6,018 bases of DNA, from NCBI GenBank assembly GCA_904502205.1, contig CAJGDR010000059.1, positions 1 through 6,018 on the forward strand, given 5' to 3'. Each line of letters starts with the position of its first letter. Position 1 is the stretch's first letter. Position numbers and translations under genes: made by a program. A model generated the notes under the pieces. It was not told where the DNA came from and made no database searches. It saw only the letters and a program-made list of their open reading frames with translations. The stretch is from an uncultured Bacilli bacterium (GTDB taxonomy: Bacteria; Bacillota_I; Bacilli_A; ML615J-28; CAG-313). Shown here one piece after another: positions 1 through 5,984 of this stretch.

Positions 1-1
1 G

Positions 2-193
2 TTGATTAATTCATCAACTAATCAAATATTCCCAATCTTTAAAAAAGAAGTAGTAGAAAAATTAAAAGAACACATTTTATTCGATATATGGGAAGAAAGA
101 GTTGATGATACTGTAATTCGTTTAGTTACAAATTTTAAAACTACAAAAGATGATATCGATAAAGTACTAGATATTATTAGTGAATTAGCATAA
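2..193 (+). CDS. ltaE: Low-specificity L-threonine aldolase, C-terminal fragment (5' end outside window)
   Basis: The open frame runs in from the left edge and ends at TAA 191-193, giving the last 63 residues of a longer protein. The TTG at position 2 is simply an in-frame leucine codon, not a start. The tail has the pattern typical of the C-terminal domain of PLP-dependent L-threonine aldolases: TNQIFPI, then a helix with a KEVVEKL pattern, then a conserved tryptophan (residue 30 of the fragment), then IRLVTNF followed by a short helix. In this family the arginine of the RLVT motif (residue 40 here) lies near the active site and contacts the substrate carboxylate. The complete enzyme, usually about 340 residues, splits L-threonine or L-allo-threonine into glycine and acetaldehyde in the cytoplasm. 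The PLP-binding lysine is outside the window, so activity cannot be judged. It is the last gene of its unit because a terminator follows directly. Confidence 0.85.
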   Translation: MINSSTNQIFPIFKKEVVEKLKEHILFDIWEERVDDTVIRLVTNFKTTKDDIDKVLDIISELA

Positions 194-195
194 AG

Positions 196-224
196 AAAAT
201 AGAACCATTTGGTTCTATTTTTTT
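196..224 (+). terminator. Intrinsic terminator after threonine aldolase
   Basis: An 11-bp perfect stem (196-206 paired with 211-221) closes a 4-base ATTT loop. Its core is AGAACC / GGTTCT, and a T-run covers 217-224. It starts three bases after the threonine aldolase stop codon and separates that gene from the lipoprotein gene. Confidence 0.9.
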
Positions 225-271
225 ATTACAAATATTTCCAATAAAAATTAAAAGTTTTGCGTTATATAAGT

Positions 272-280
272 AGAGGTGAT
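272..280 (+). promoter_or_regulatory. Ribosome binding site that decides the VWA lipoprotein start
   Basis: AGAGGTGAT (272-280) matches the anti-Shine-Dalgarno consensus closely and sits four bases before ATG 285. The upstream in-frame candidates GTG 276 and ATG 279 fall inside this site and so would have no ribosome binding site of their own. ATG 285 also gives a clean MKK lipoprotein signal peptide. Confidence 0.8.
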
Positions 281-284
281 GAAT

Positions 285-1784
285 ATGAAAAAATTTATGC
301 TTTTAACTATGTTATTTATTTTATCTTTTATAGTTGTAGGTTGTGCTTCAGCTAATACTAAAGGAGATGCTTTTTACCAACCAGAAATTGATAATTCAAT
401 GATGGAAGAAATTATGGGAGAAGGTTATAATAATATTACAGAATTTCCTTTTGTTTCAACAATAGAAAATAATAGTACATATTTCAGATTAGATTCAAAT
501 ACAGGAAGCTACGCTAACCTTCGTCGTTATATTGAAAATAATCAACCAATTAATGGAAATATTATTAAAACTGATGAGTTAATTAACTACTTTAGTTATG
601 ACTTACCAGAACCAACAAATGGTAATACATTTAGCATTAAAGCTAGTATGATGCAAACTCCATGGAATGAAGAAACTAAACTAGTAACAATTGGAGTAAA
701 ATCAAAAACAGTTGAACTAAATAGTAATATTCGAAATAATTTAGTATTTTTAATTGATGTTTCAGGTTCAATGACATCAGATAATAAACTAGGTTTAATT
801 CAAAAAGCGTTCCCTATGATGCTTGATAGTTTAAACTCTAATGATTTAATTTCTATTGTAACTTATGCAAGTGGTGTTAAAACACATTTAAGCGGATGCC
901 CAGTATCTAATAAAAATCAAATAATTAACGTAATTAATGGTTTAAAAGCTGGTGGATCAACAGCAGGTTCAGCAGGTTTGGACATGGCTTATCAAGTAGC
1001 TAAACAAAATTTTATAGCTGGTGGTAATAACCGTATAATTTTAGCAACTGATGGAGACTTCAATGTTGGACCATATTCAAATGATGACTTAAAAGAACAA
1101 GTAAAACAACAATTAAATAGTGGTGTTTATTTATCAGTATTAGGTGTTGGTATGGGAAATTATCAAGATGATATGGTAGAAACACTAGCTATGAATGGTA
1201 ATGGTAATTATGCTTATATTGATTCATTGATTGAAGCTAGAAAAGTTTTAACAGAAGATCTTGCAACAACATTACTTACAGTAGCAAAAGATGTTAAAGT
1301 AAAAGTAGAATTTAATCCTGATATAATTTCTGAATATCGTGTAATTGGATATGAAAATAAACAATTAACTGAAGATGAATTTAATGATCAAGAAGCTGAT
1401 TCAGGTGAAGTAGGTTCTTCACATACAACTGTTGTTACATATGAAGTAAAATTAAACGCTCAAGCAAATTTAACATCAAATGATTCTATACTTGAAGTAA
1501 TAATGAATTATAAAGATCCAGGAACTGATGAGTCTAAAACTATGTCAGATGTATTTTATACAAATGAAATTGAAACTAAAGTTTCTGAAGACTTTATCTT
1601 TGTTGGATGCTTAATTGAGTTTTCTTTAATTTTAAGAAATTCAGATTATAAAAAAGATGCTAATTTATACAATGTATTGGAAAGACTTGAAAGTTTAAAG
1701 ACAATTTCAAATGATTTATATAAACAAGAATTTATTGGACTTGTAAAAAAAGTTCTTAATAATAGCTTAATTCAACAACAATAA
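285..1784 (+). CDS. VWA-domain lipoprotein, YfbK family (von Willebrand factor A plus DUF3520-like domain)
   Basis: The protein has 499 residues from ATG 285; GTG 276 would add three but lies within the ribosome binding site. Residues 1-20 form a lipoprotein signal peptide: MKK, a hydrophobic stretch, and a VVGC lipobox with Cys20 as the lipidated residue, so the protein should be tethered outside the membrane. Residues about 60-140 match the N-terminal domain of YfbK-type proteins (SYANLRRYI, ELINYFSYDLPEP, TPWN). The VWA domain follows at about 150-325 with a complete metal site: DVSGS at 158-162, Thr226 in GGSTAG, and Asp256 in ATDGDFNVG. The last about 170 residues match the DUF3520-like domain (VEFNP, YRVIGYENK, EFSLILRNSDYK). 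E. coli YfbK is somewhat longer. The gene stands alone between two terminators. The VWA fold suggests Mg2+-dependent protein binding, but the partner is unknown and no enzyme function should be assumed. Confidence 0.92.
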   Translation: MKKFMLLTMLFILSFIVVGCASANTKGDAFYQPEIDNSMMEEIMGEGYNNITEFPFVSTIENNSTYFRLDSNTGSYANLRRYIENNQPINGNIIKTDELINYFSYDLPEPTNGNTFSIKASMMQTPWNEETKLVTIGVKSKTVELNSNIRNNLVFLIDVSGSMTSDNKLGLIQKAFPMMLDSLNSNDLISIVTYASGVKTHLSGCPVSNKNQIINVINGLKAGGSTAGSAGLDMAYQVAKQNFIAGGNNRIILATDGDFNVGPYSNDDLKEQVKQQLNSGVYLSVLGVGMGNYQDDMVETLAMNGNGNYAYIDSLIEARKVLTEDLATTLLTVAKDVKVKVEFNPDIISEYRVIGYENKQLTEDEFNDQEADSGEVGSSHTTVVTYEVKLNAQANLTSNDSILEVIMNYKDPGTDESKTMSDVFYTNEIETKVSEDFIFVGCLIEFSLILRNSDYKKDANLYNVLERLESLKTISNDLYKQEFIGLVKKVLNNSLIQQQ

Positions 1785-1804
1785 CTATATATACATCTTA
1801 CATT

Positions 1805-1831
1805 GCAACTCCTTTTAGGAGTTGCTTTTTT
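1805..1831 (+). terminator. Intrinsic terminator after VWA lipoprotein gene
   Basis: A 9-bp stem (1805-1813 with 1817-1825, GCAACTCCT / AGGAGTTGC) is followed by six T residues at 1826-1831. It lies 20 bases after the lipoprotein stop codon and makes that gene a single-gene unit. Confidence 0.92.
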
Positions 1832-1843
1832 ATCGTATTTATC

Positions 1844-1872
1844 TTGTAAAAAACTTTAGAATAGTTTATAAT
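1844..1872 (+). promoter_or_regulatory. Sigma-70/SigA-type promoter for the serine dehydratase operon
   Basis: TTGTAA (1844-1849) and a perfect TATAAT (1867-1872) are separated by 17 bases. Transcription would start near 1879-1880, giving a leader of only about 22 bases before ATG 1902. That is too short for a riboswitch. The leader carries the ribosome binding site TGAGGT (1891-1896), five bases before the start codon. This is the only good promoter seen ahead of the four-gene operon. Confidence 0.8.
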
Positions 1873-1901
1873 ATGATTATAGAAGTTAAATGAGGTAACT
1901 T

Positions 1902-3080
1902 ATGGATTCAATTAAAAACATATATAAAATTGGTCATGGACCATCTAGCTCTCATACAATGGGACCAGCACTTGCTGCTGAAATATTTAAAAATAAATAT
2001 CAAGAAGCTGATTTTTTTATTGTTGAGCTTTTTGGTTCTCTTGCATTAACAGGTAAAGGACACTTAACAGATAAAGTCATTATTGATGTTTTAGGTGAAA
2101 ATACTAAAGTCCTTTTTAATTATGAAAAAGTATTTGAATATCACCCTAATGCTTTATGTTTACATGCATTCAAAAATCATGAAGAAATTGGTGATTGGTT
2201 AGTATTTAGTGTTGGTGGAGGTTTCTTAAGTGAACTAAATCAAGATAGACAAGTAGCTGATGTTCTTGTATATAAAGAAAAGAACATGGATGAAATTTTA
2301 GAAGTTTGTAAAAAAGAACAGATTTCAATATTAGAATATATTAATAAAAATGATCAAAACATTGATGAACATTTATATAATGCATGGCAACAAATGGAAA
2401 AAACAATCGCAACAGGACTTAAAAAAACAGAAAGATTACCAGGTAGACTTAATGTTCACCGTAAAGCAAATAGTTTTTATCAACAGTATATTGAAGATTT
2501 TAATAAAACAACATATTTGTATGCGGCGGCACTTGCAACTGCTGAAGAAAATGGTAGTGGTGGACTTGTTGTTACTGCACCTACATGTGGATCAAGTGGT
2601 GTTTTACCAGCTGTTTTACAATATGCAAAACTTTTTAGACACAAGACTGATCAAGATATTATCGATGCGATGAAGATTGCAGGTCTTATTGGAAACCTAT
2701 GTAAATTCAATGCATCTATAAGCGGGGCTGAAGTTGGTTGTCAAGGTGAAATTGGTGTAGCCTGTGCCATGGCTAGTGCAGCATATGCTTTCCTTCAAGG
2801 AGCTACAAACGAACAAATTGAATATGCAGCTGAAATTGCACTAGAACACCATTTAGGTTTAACATGTGATCCGGTTGATGGACAAGTTCAAATACCATGT
2901 ATTGAAAGAAATGCGATTGCTGCTATTAAAGCAATAGATGCTGCGAAATATGCATCACTTACAGATGGAACACACTACATTAGTCTAGACCATGCGATTG
3001 AAACAATGAAACAAACTGGTCTTGATTTATCTTATAAATATAAAGAAACATCAATTGGTGGACTTGCAAGAAAAAGATAA
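1902..3080 (+). CDS. sdaA: L-serine dehydratase (L-serine ammonia-lyase), iron-sulfur dependent, single-chain form
   Basis: The protein has 392 residues and converts L-serine to pyruvate and ammonia in the cytoplasm using a [4Fe-4S] cluster rather than PLP. The N-terminal beta-type domain (about 1-150) begins with GPSSSHTMGP (13-22), the substrate-binding signature, followed by FGSLALTGKGHLTD (44-57). The alpha-type catalytic domain (about 155-390) has TAPTCGSSGVLPAV (225-238), NASISGAEVGCQGE, LTCDPV and QIPCIERNA. Three cluster cysteines, Cys280, Cys322 and Cys333, have the 42- and 11-residue spacing found in the structurally known Legionella enzyme. The protein is shorter than the roughly 454-residue E. 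coli form. It lacks most of an insert after the GKGHLTD segment and has no cysteine at the C-terminus, which ends GGLARKR. It is the first gene of the operon and has its own promoter. The symbol refers to the family; sdaB and tdcG are equivalent single-chain forms. Confidence 0.95.
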   Translation: MDSIKNIYKIGHGPSSSHTMGPALAAEIFKNKYQEADFFIVELFGSLALTGKGHLTDKVIIDVLGENTKVLFNYEKVFEYHPNALCLHAFKNHEEIGDWLVFSVGGGFLSELNQDRQVADVLVYKEKNMDEILEVCKKEQISILEYINKNDQNIDEHLYNAWQQMEKTIATGLKKTERLPGRLNVHRKANSFYQQYIEDFNKTTYLYAAALATAEENGSGGLVVTAPTCGSSGVLPAVLQYAKLFRHKTDQDIIDAMKIAGLIGNLCKFNASISGAEVGCQGEIGVACAMASAAYAFLQGATNEQIEYAAEIALEHHLGLTCDPVDGQVQIPCIERNAIAAIKAIDAAKYASLTDGTHYISLDHAIETMKQTGLDLSYKYKETSIGGLARKR

Positions 3081-3085
3081 GGAGG
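3079..3085 (+). promoter_or_regulatory. Ribosome binding site of cls overlapping the sdaA stop codon
   Basis: AAGGAGG (3079-3085) shares bases with the TAA stop of the serine dehydratase gene and lies four bases before ATG 3090. This arrangement suggests that ribosomes finishing the first gene help start the second. Confidence 0.8.
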
Positions 3086-3089
3086 ATGT

Positions 3090-4622
3090 ATGAAGTTCTT
3101 AAAAAGATTATTTAGTCGTTTTGTTATAACAAGTATTTTTATTCTTATACAAATCTTTTTGGCTATCTATTTTTTTAACAAACTAGCTGAACAATACATT
3201 TACGTTTATCTTGCTGCTACTATTTTAAGTTATATTTTATTAGTATTAATATTAAATAAGAATGGTAGCCCATCTTATAAAATACCATGGGTAATATTTA
3301 TTTTAATTATGCCGATTCCTGGTCTTTTATCATATATTATGTTTGCTAAACCAATAATAACAAAAAAACATCGTAAGAGATTTGTTCAAATTATTGAATC
3401 TGCAAATCAAAAATATCAAATAAATAAAGAAGATATAAAAGAACTTAAAAATATCTCATTACAATCTTATAATCAATCAAAATATATTTATAAAAATTCA
3501 CTAATGCATACTAGTAAAAATACTAAAACATCATATTTTAAAGTTGGTGAAACAATGTTTGAAGCGATGCTTGAAAAAATCAAACAAGCTAAAAAATATG
3601 TATTTATCGAAACATTTATTTTATCACCAGGTTATATGCTAGATACATTAATAAATCTTTTAGAAGAAAAAGTAAAAGAAGGAATTGAAGTAAGAATACT
3701 ATATGATGATATTGGTTCGATGAAACACTTACCAAGAAAATACTATAAAACATTAAATAGCAAAGGCATTAAATGTATCGTATTTAATAAATATAATCCA
3801 GTTATTACAGTTGTACATAATAACCGAGATCATAGAAAATTATTAATTGTTGATGGTGAATATGGTTTCATAGGTGGAATTAATATTGCTGATGAATACA
3901 TTAACAAAATCCAACCATTTGGCCATTGGAAAGATAATGGTATAATGTTACATGGTACTGGTGTTAAAAACATGACTATTTTATTTTTAGAAATGTGGAA
4001 TGTATTTTCTAAAGATAAAAATGAAAACTTTGAAAATTACATTAAAGAATTAAACGATCAAGAATCAAATGGTTTTGTACAAGTATTTGGTGATGGACCA
4101 TTACCACTATATAAAGATCATGTTGGAGAAAATACTTATCTTAATATGATTAACCAAGCTAACAAATATTTATATATTACAACACCATATTTAATCATTG
4201 ACTATAATATGATTCATAGCTTAAAACTGGCATCTAAACGTGGGGTTGATGTTAAAATTATTGTACCTCATATTCCAGATAAAAAAATCATCTCACTTGT
4301 AACAAAATCTAACTACAAAGAATTAATTGAAGCAGGTGTTCAAATCTTTGAATATTTGCCTGGTTTTATTCATTCTAAGACAATTTTAACTGATGATGAT
4401 AAAGCAATTGTGGGGACAATTAATTTAGATTATCGAAGCTTTATTCATCACTTTGAATGTGCTTGTTGGATGTATAAACCTGATTGTTATAAAGATATGT
4501 TAAATGACTTTACAGAAACAATTCAAAAATCAAAACAAATTAAATTAGAAGACATTCCAAAACAAGGATTAATAAAACGTCTATTTGTTTCTTTGATAAA
4601 AATATTTTCACCATTATTTTAG
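3090..4622 (+). CDS. cls: Cardiolipin synthase (phospholipase D superfamily)
   Basis: The protein has 510 residues and should join two phosphatidylglycerol molecules into cardiolipin plus glycerol at the membrane. Three hydrophobic segments lie at about 11-29, 36-56 and 66-86. The last two match the PLDc_N membrane region usual in Gram-positive cardiolipin synthases; the first is the extra N-terminal helix of the longer Firmicutes forms. Both catalytic HKD motifs are complete: H248-x-K250-x4-D255 (HRKLLIVD), followed by GFIGGINIADEY, and H428-x-K430-x4-D435 (HSKTILTD), followed by AIVGTINLDYRS. GHWKDNG between them is also typical. The gene starts nine bases after sdaA with its ribosome binding site on the sdaA stop codon. 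It ends TTTTAG, where the TAG forms part of the next ribosome binding site. No promoter was seen inside the operon before it. Other PLD-family transphosphatidylases cannot be excluded, but the N-terminal membrane region and motif pair fit Cls best. Confidence 0.94.
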   Translation: MKFLKRLFSRFVITSIFILIQIFLAIYFFNKLAEQYIYVYLAATILSYILLVLILNKNGSPSYKIPWVIFILIMPIPGLLSYIMFAKPIITKKHRKRFVQIIESANQKYQINKEDIKELKNISLQSYNQSKYIYKNSLMHTSKNTKTSYFKVGETMFEAMLEKIKQAKKYVFIETFILSPGYMLDTLINLLEEKVKEGIEVRILYDDIGSMKHLPRKYYKTLNSKGIKCIVFNKYNPVITVVHNNRDHRKLLIVDGEYGFIGGINIADEYINKIQPFGHWKDNGIMLHGTGVKNMTILFLEMWNVFSKDKNENFENYIKELNDQESNGFVQVFGDGPLPLYKDHVGENTYLNMINQANKYLYITTPYLIIDYNMIHSLKLASKRGVDVKIIVPHIPDKKIISLVTKSNYKELIEAGVQIFEYLPGFIHSKTILTDDDKAIVGTINLDYRSFIHHFECACWMYKPDCYKDMLNDFTETIQKSKQIKLEDIPKQGLIKRLFVSLIKIFSPLF

Positions 4623-4628
4623 GAGGGG
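4621..4628 (+). promoter_or_regulatory. Ribosome binding site of alkD overlapping the cls stop codon
   Basis: AGGAGGGG (4621-4628) begins on the last two bases of the cls TAG stop and lies three bases before ATG 4632. It is a second case of a stop codon embedded in the next gene's ribosome binding site within this operon. Confidence 0.8.
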
Positions 4629-4631
4629 TAT

Positions 4632-5324
4632 ATGCAAGCAGTGGATGAATTATTTAAAATACAAGAAGTTGGATTAATTGAATTTACCAAAAGTTTAATA
4701 CCAGGACTTAAAGAAGAAGTAATTGGTTGTAGAACACCAGACATTAAAGAACTAGCAAGAAAGTTAATAAAATGTAGTGAACATGAAAGTTTTTTAAAAA
4801 CTCTTCCACACAAATATCATGAAGAAAACTTATTACATGGTTTTATTCTTGCAAGAATCAAAGTAAGCCAAAAAGAACTATTTGATCTTGTTAATGAGTT
4901 TTTACCATATGTTAATAACTGGTCTGTATGCGATTCAATGGTTAGAAGATCAAAAGTATTTACAAGCGATCTTGAAAAACTTTTTATTGAGGTAAAGAAT
5001 TGGCTTAATTCAAAAGAAGTTTATCATATTAGATTTGGTATAATTACCATGATGAGTTATTTCTTAAATGATGAATATATTGATGAAGTTATAACTCTTG
5101 CAAGTAGTATTCAAACAGATGAATATTATATTAATATGGCACTATCGTGGCTATATGCTACAGCACTTATAAATTACTATGATCTAATAATTAAGCTATT
5201 AGAAGAACGTAAATTAAATACATTTGTTCATAACAAGACAATTCAAAAAGCAAATGAAAGTTACAGAATTAACGAATCAATTAAAGAATATTTAAAAACA
5301 CTAAAGATAAAAAAGAAAGGTTAA
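4632..5324 (+). CDS. alkD: AlkD-like DNA alkylation repair protein (HEAT-like repeat DNA glycosylase)
   Basis: The protein has 230 residues, close to the about 237 of Bacillus cereus AlkD, and is all-helical in character with no signal peptide or membrane segment. AlkD-type enzymes remove alkylated bases such as 3-methyladenine and 7-methylguanine without flipping them out. Recognisable family stretches are CRTPDIKELARK (33-44), LPHKYHEENLLHGF (58-71), NNWSVCD (95-101), RFGI (134-137), MALSWL (169-174) and FVHNKTIQKANESYR (198-212). The functional residues of B. cereus AlkD (Trp109, Asp113, Arg148, Trp187) appear to correspond to Trp97, Asp101, Arg134 and Trp173 here, with spacings of 4, 33 and 39 against 4, 35 and 39. 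Third gene of the operon, nine bases after cls. The family is certain; which lesion this member repairs is inferred from relatives only. Confidence 0.9.
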   Translation: MQAVDELFKIQEVGLIEFTKSLIPGLKEEVIGCRTPDIKELARKLIKCSEHESFLKTLPHKYHEENLLHGFILARIKVSQKELFDLVNEFLPYVNNWSVCDSMVRRSKVFTSDLEKLFIEVKNWLNSKEVYHIRFGIITMMSYFLNDEYIDEVITLASSIQTDEYYINMALSWLYATALINYYDLIIKLLEERKLNTFVHNKTIQKANESYRINESIKEYLKTLKIKKKG

Positions 5325-5326
5325 AC

Positions 5327-5746
5327 ATGAATATTTTATTTTTCCTAAAACCCAAAGCGTCATTAGAATATGTTGAGGAAAACTATACTCTAAGACAAGC
5401 AATGGAAAAAATGGAAGTTCACAGATACACATCAATTCCAATTATTACAAAGAAAGGTGAATACTTAGGAACACTATCAGAAGGGGACATTTTATGGTAC
5501 ATCAAACAACTTGGTGAGTTTGATTTACAGTCATCAGAACAAGTGAAAATTACTGATATAAAACGTCATAAAGATAATGCACCAATTAAGATTAATGCTC
5601 ATATTCAAGACCTTTTAAATGTCTCAAAATCACAAAACTTTGTACCGGTAATTGATGATAGAAATATGTTTATCGGCATTGTAACAAGACAAGATATTAT
5701 TACATATTTTTATGATGTAACGATGAAAGAACACATTGAAAACTAA
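5327..5746 (+). CDS. Small protein with two CBS domains, probable nucleotide-sensing regulator
   Basis: The protein has 139 residues made almost entirely of a CBS pair: CBS1 at about 12-62 (TLRQAMEKMEVHRYTSIPI, YLGTLSEGDILWYI) and CBS2 at about 78-130 (NAPIKINAHIQDLL, NFVPVIDDR, FIGIVTRQDIITYF). There is no membrane segment and no attached enzyme domain. Stand-alone CBS pairs usually bind adenine nucleotides and act through a partner protein. The layout, with a short N-terminus, a TDI linker before CBS2 and NFVPVIDD-x-FIGIVTR, is reminiscent of the c-di-AMP receptor DarB (YkuL) of B. subtilis, but the similarity is judged by eye and the ligand is not known. The start codon lies two bases after the alkD stop, with AAAGG (5316-5320) inside the end of alkD as ribosome binding site. 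Last gene of the operon, followed by a terminator. Confidence 0.88.
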   Translation: MNILFFLKPKASLEYVEENYTLRQAMEKMEVHRYTSIPIITKKGEYLGTLSEGDILWYIKQLGEFDLQSSEQVKITDIKRHKDNAPIKINAHIQDLLNVSKSQNFVPVIDDRNMFIGIVTRQDIITYFYDVTMKEHIEN

Positions 5747-5780
5747 AAAATATTGGCAATATTAATTGCCAATATTTTTA
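5746..5780 (+). terminator. Intrinsic terminator closing the sdaA-cls-alkD-CBS operon
   Basis: A perfect stem of up to 15 bp (5746-5760 with 5765-5779, core TATTGGCAAT / ATTGCCAATA) closes an ATTA loop and is followed by further T-rich sequence to 5784. It begins on the stop codon of the CBS gene. The A-run on the left arm means the minus-strand transcript would also have a U-run, so it could terminate in both directions. Confidence 0.92.
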
Positions 5781-5785
5781 TTTTA

Positions 5786-5883
5786 CCTATTTTTTAATAT
5801 AGGAAATAATCATTGAGTAAATAAAAAACACAAAAATTCTAAATTTTCTTAATTTTTAATAAGATTAACTAATTACCAATAAA
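5786..5883. other. Gene-free, very AT-rich spacer
   Basis: No ORF, RNA gene or strong promoter is seen here. Two weak hairpins exist: CCTAT / ATAGG (5786-5790 with 5799-5803) and TCTTA / TAAGA (5847-5851 with 5860-5864), each 5 bp with an 8-base loop. Neither has the form of a terminator. The A- and T-runs at 5821-5865 could bend DNA upstream of the promoters that follow. Confidence 0.5.
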
Positions 5884-5966
5884 ACTACTAGAAATACTAA
5901 AAAACTACCTAAAAACTACCATAGTTAGTAGTCTAAATAGTAGTGACAAATGTTGACATAAGTAGT
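5884..5966. repeat. Mirror-arranged ACTAC / GTAGT short repeat set, possible operator
   Basis: ACTAC occurs at 5884-5888, 5904-5908 and 5915-5919. Its reverse complement GTAGT occurs at 5928-5932, 5940-5944 and 5962-5966. Start-to-start spacings are 20 and 11 on the left and 12 and 22 on the right, so the two halves mirror each other around about 5924. The longer form ACTACTA (5884-5890) has exact inverted partners TAGTAGT at 5926-5932 and 5938-5944. The right-hand copies overlap the -35 and -10 elements of the candidate promoter at 5943-5971. Binding by a regulator is inference only. Confidence 0.5.
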
Positions 5967-5971
5967 ATAAT
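5943..5971 (+). promoter_or_regulatory. Candidate promoter P1 for a gene beyond the right edge
   Basis: GTGACA (5943-5948), one mismatch from the -35 consensus, and a perfect TATAAT (5966-5971) are separated by 17 bases. Transcription would start near 5978. The -10 box is also flanked by repeat element GTAGT 5962-5966. Confidence 0.6.
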
Positions 5972-5980
5972 ATCTATGAT
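5953..5980 (+). promoter_or_regulatory. Candidate promoter P2, overlapping P1
   Basis: A perfect TTGACA (5953-5958) and TATGAT (5975-5980), one mismatch from consensus, are separated by 16 bases. Transcription would start near 5987, just at GGTGGGGAG. It overlaps P1, offset by about 9-10 bases, so RNA polymerase cannot occupy both at once. Confidence 0.55.
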
Positions 5981-5984
5981 ATTT

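Noticed and set aside
225..271. Promoter for the VWA lipoprotein gene
   Set aside because: TATATA/TATAAG at 263-270 looks like a -10 box but would put the transcript start inside the ribosome binding site, and no matching -35 is found. A TTACAA-17-TAAAAG pairing at 226-254 is too weak. A promoter must exist, but I cannot place it.
276..284. GTG 276 or ATG 279 as start of the VWA lipoprotein
   Set aside because: Both codons are part of the AGAGGTGAT ribosome binding site; ATG 285 has correct spacing and gives the normal MKK signal peptide.
2350..2673. 107-codon open frame on the + strand inside the serine dehydratase gene
   Set aside because: It lies wholly within a confidently identified gene in another frame, its product is low-complexity in character, and it has no convincing ribosome binding site.
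4619..4813. 64-codon open frame on the - strand over the start of alkD
   Set aside because: It overlaps the cls end and the conserved N-terminus of the AlkD-like protein, and no minus-strand promoter or ribosome binding site supports it.
5884..5966. CRISPR-like or tandem repeat array
   Set aside because: The units are only 5-7 bases, in both orientations and with uneven spacing; this does not resemble CRISPR repeats and spacers.
5953..5971. TTGACA (5953) paired with TATAAT (5966) as one perfect promoter
   Set aside because: The spacer would be only 7 bases, far below the 16-18 needed; each hexamer instead pairs with another element.
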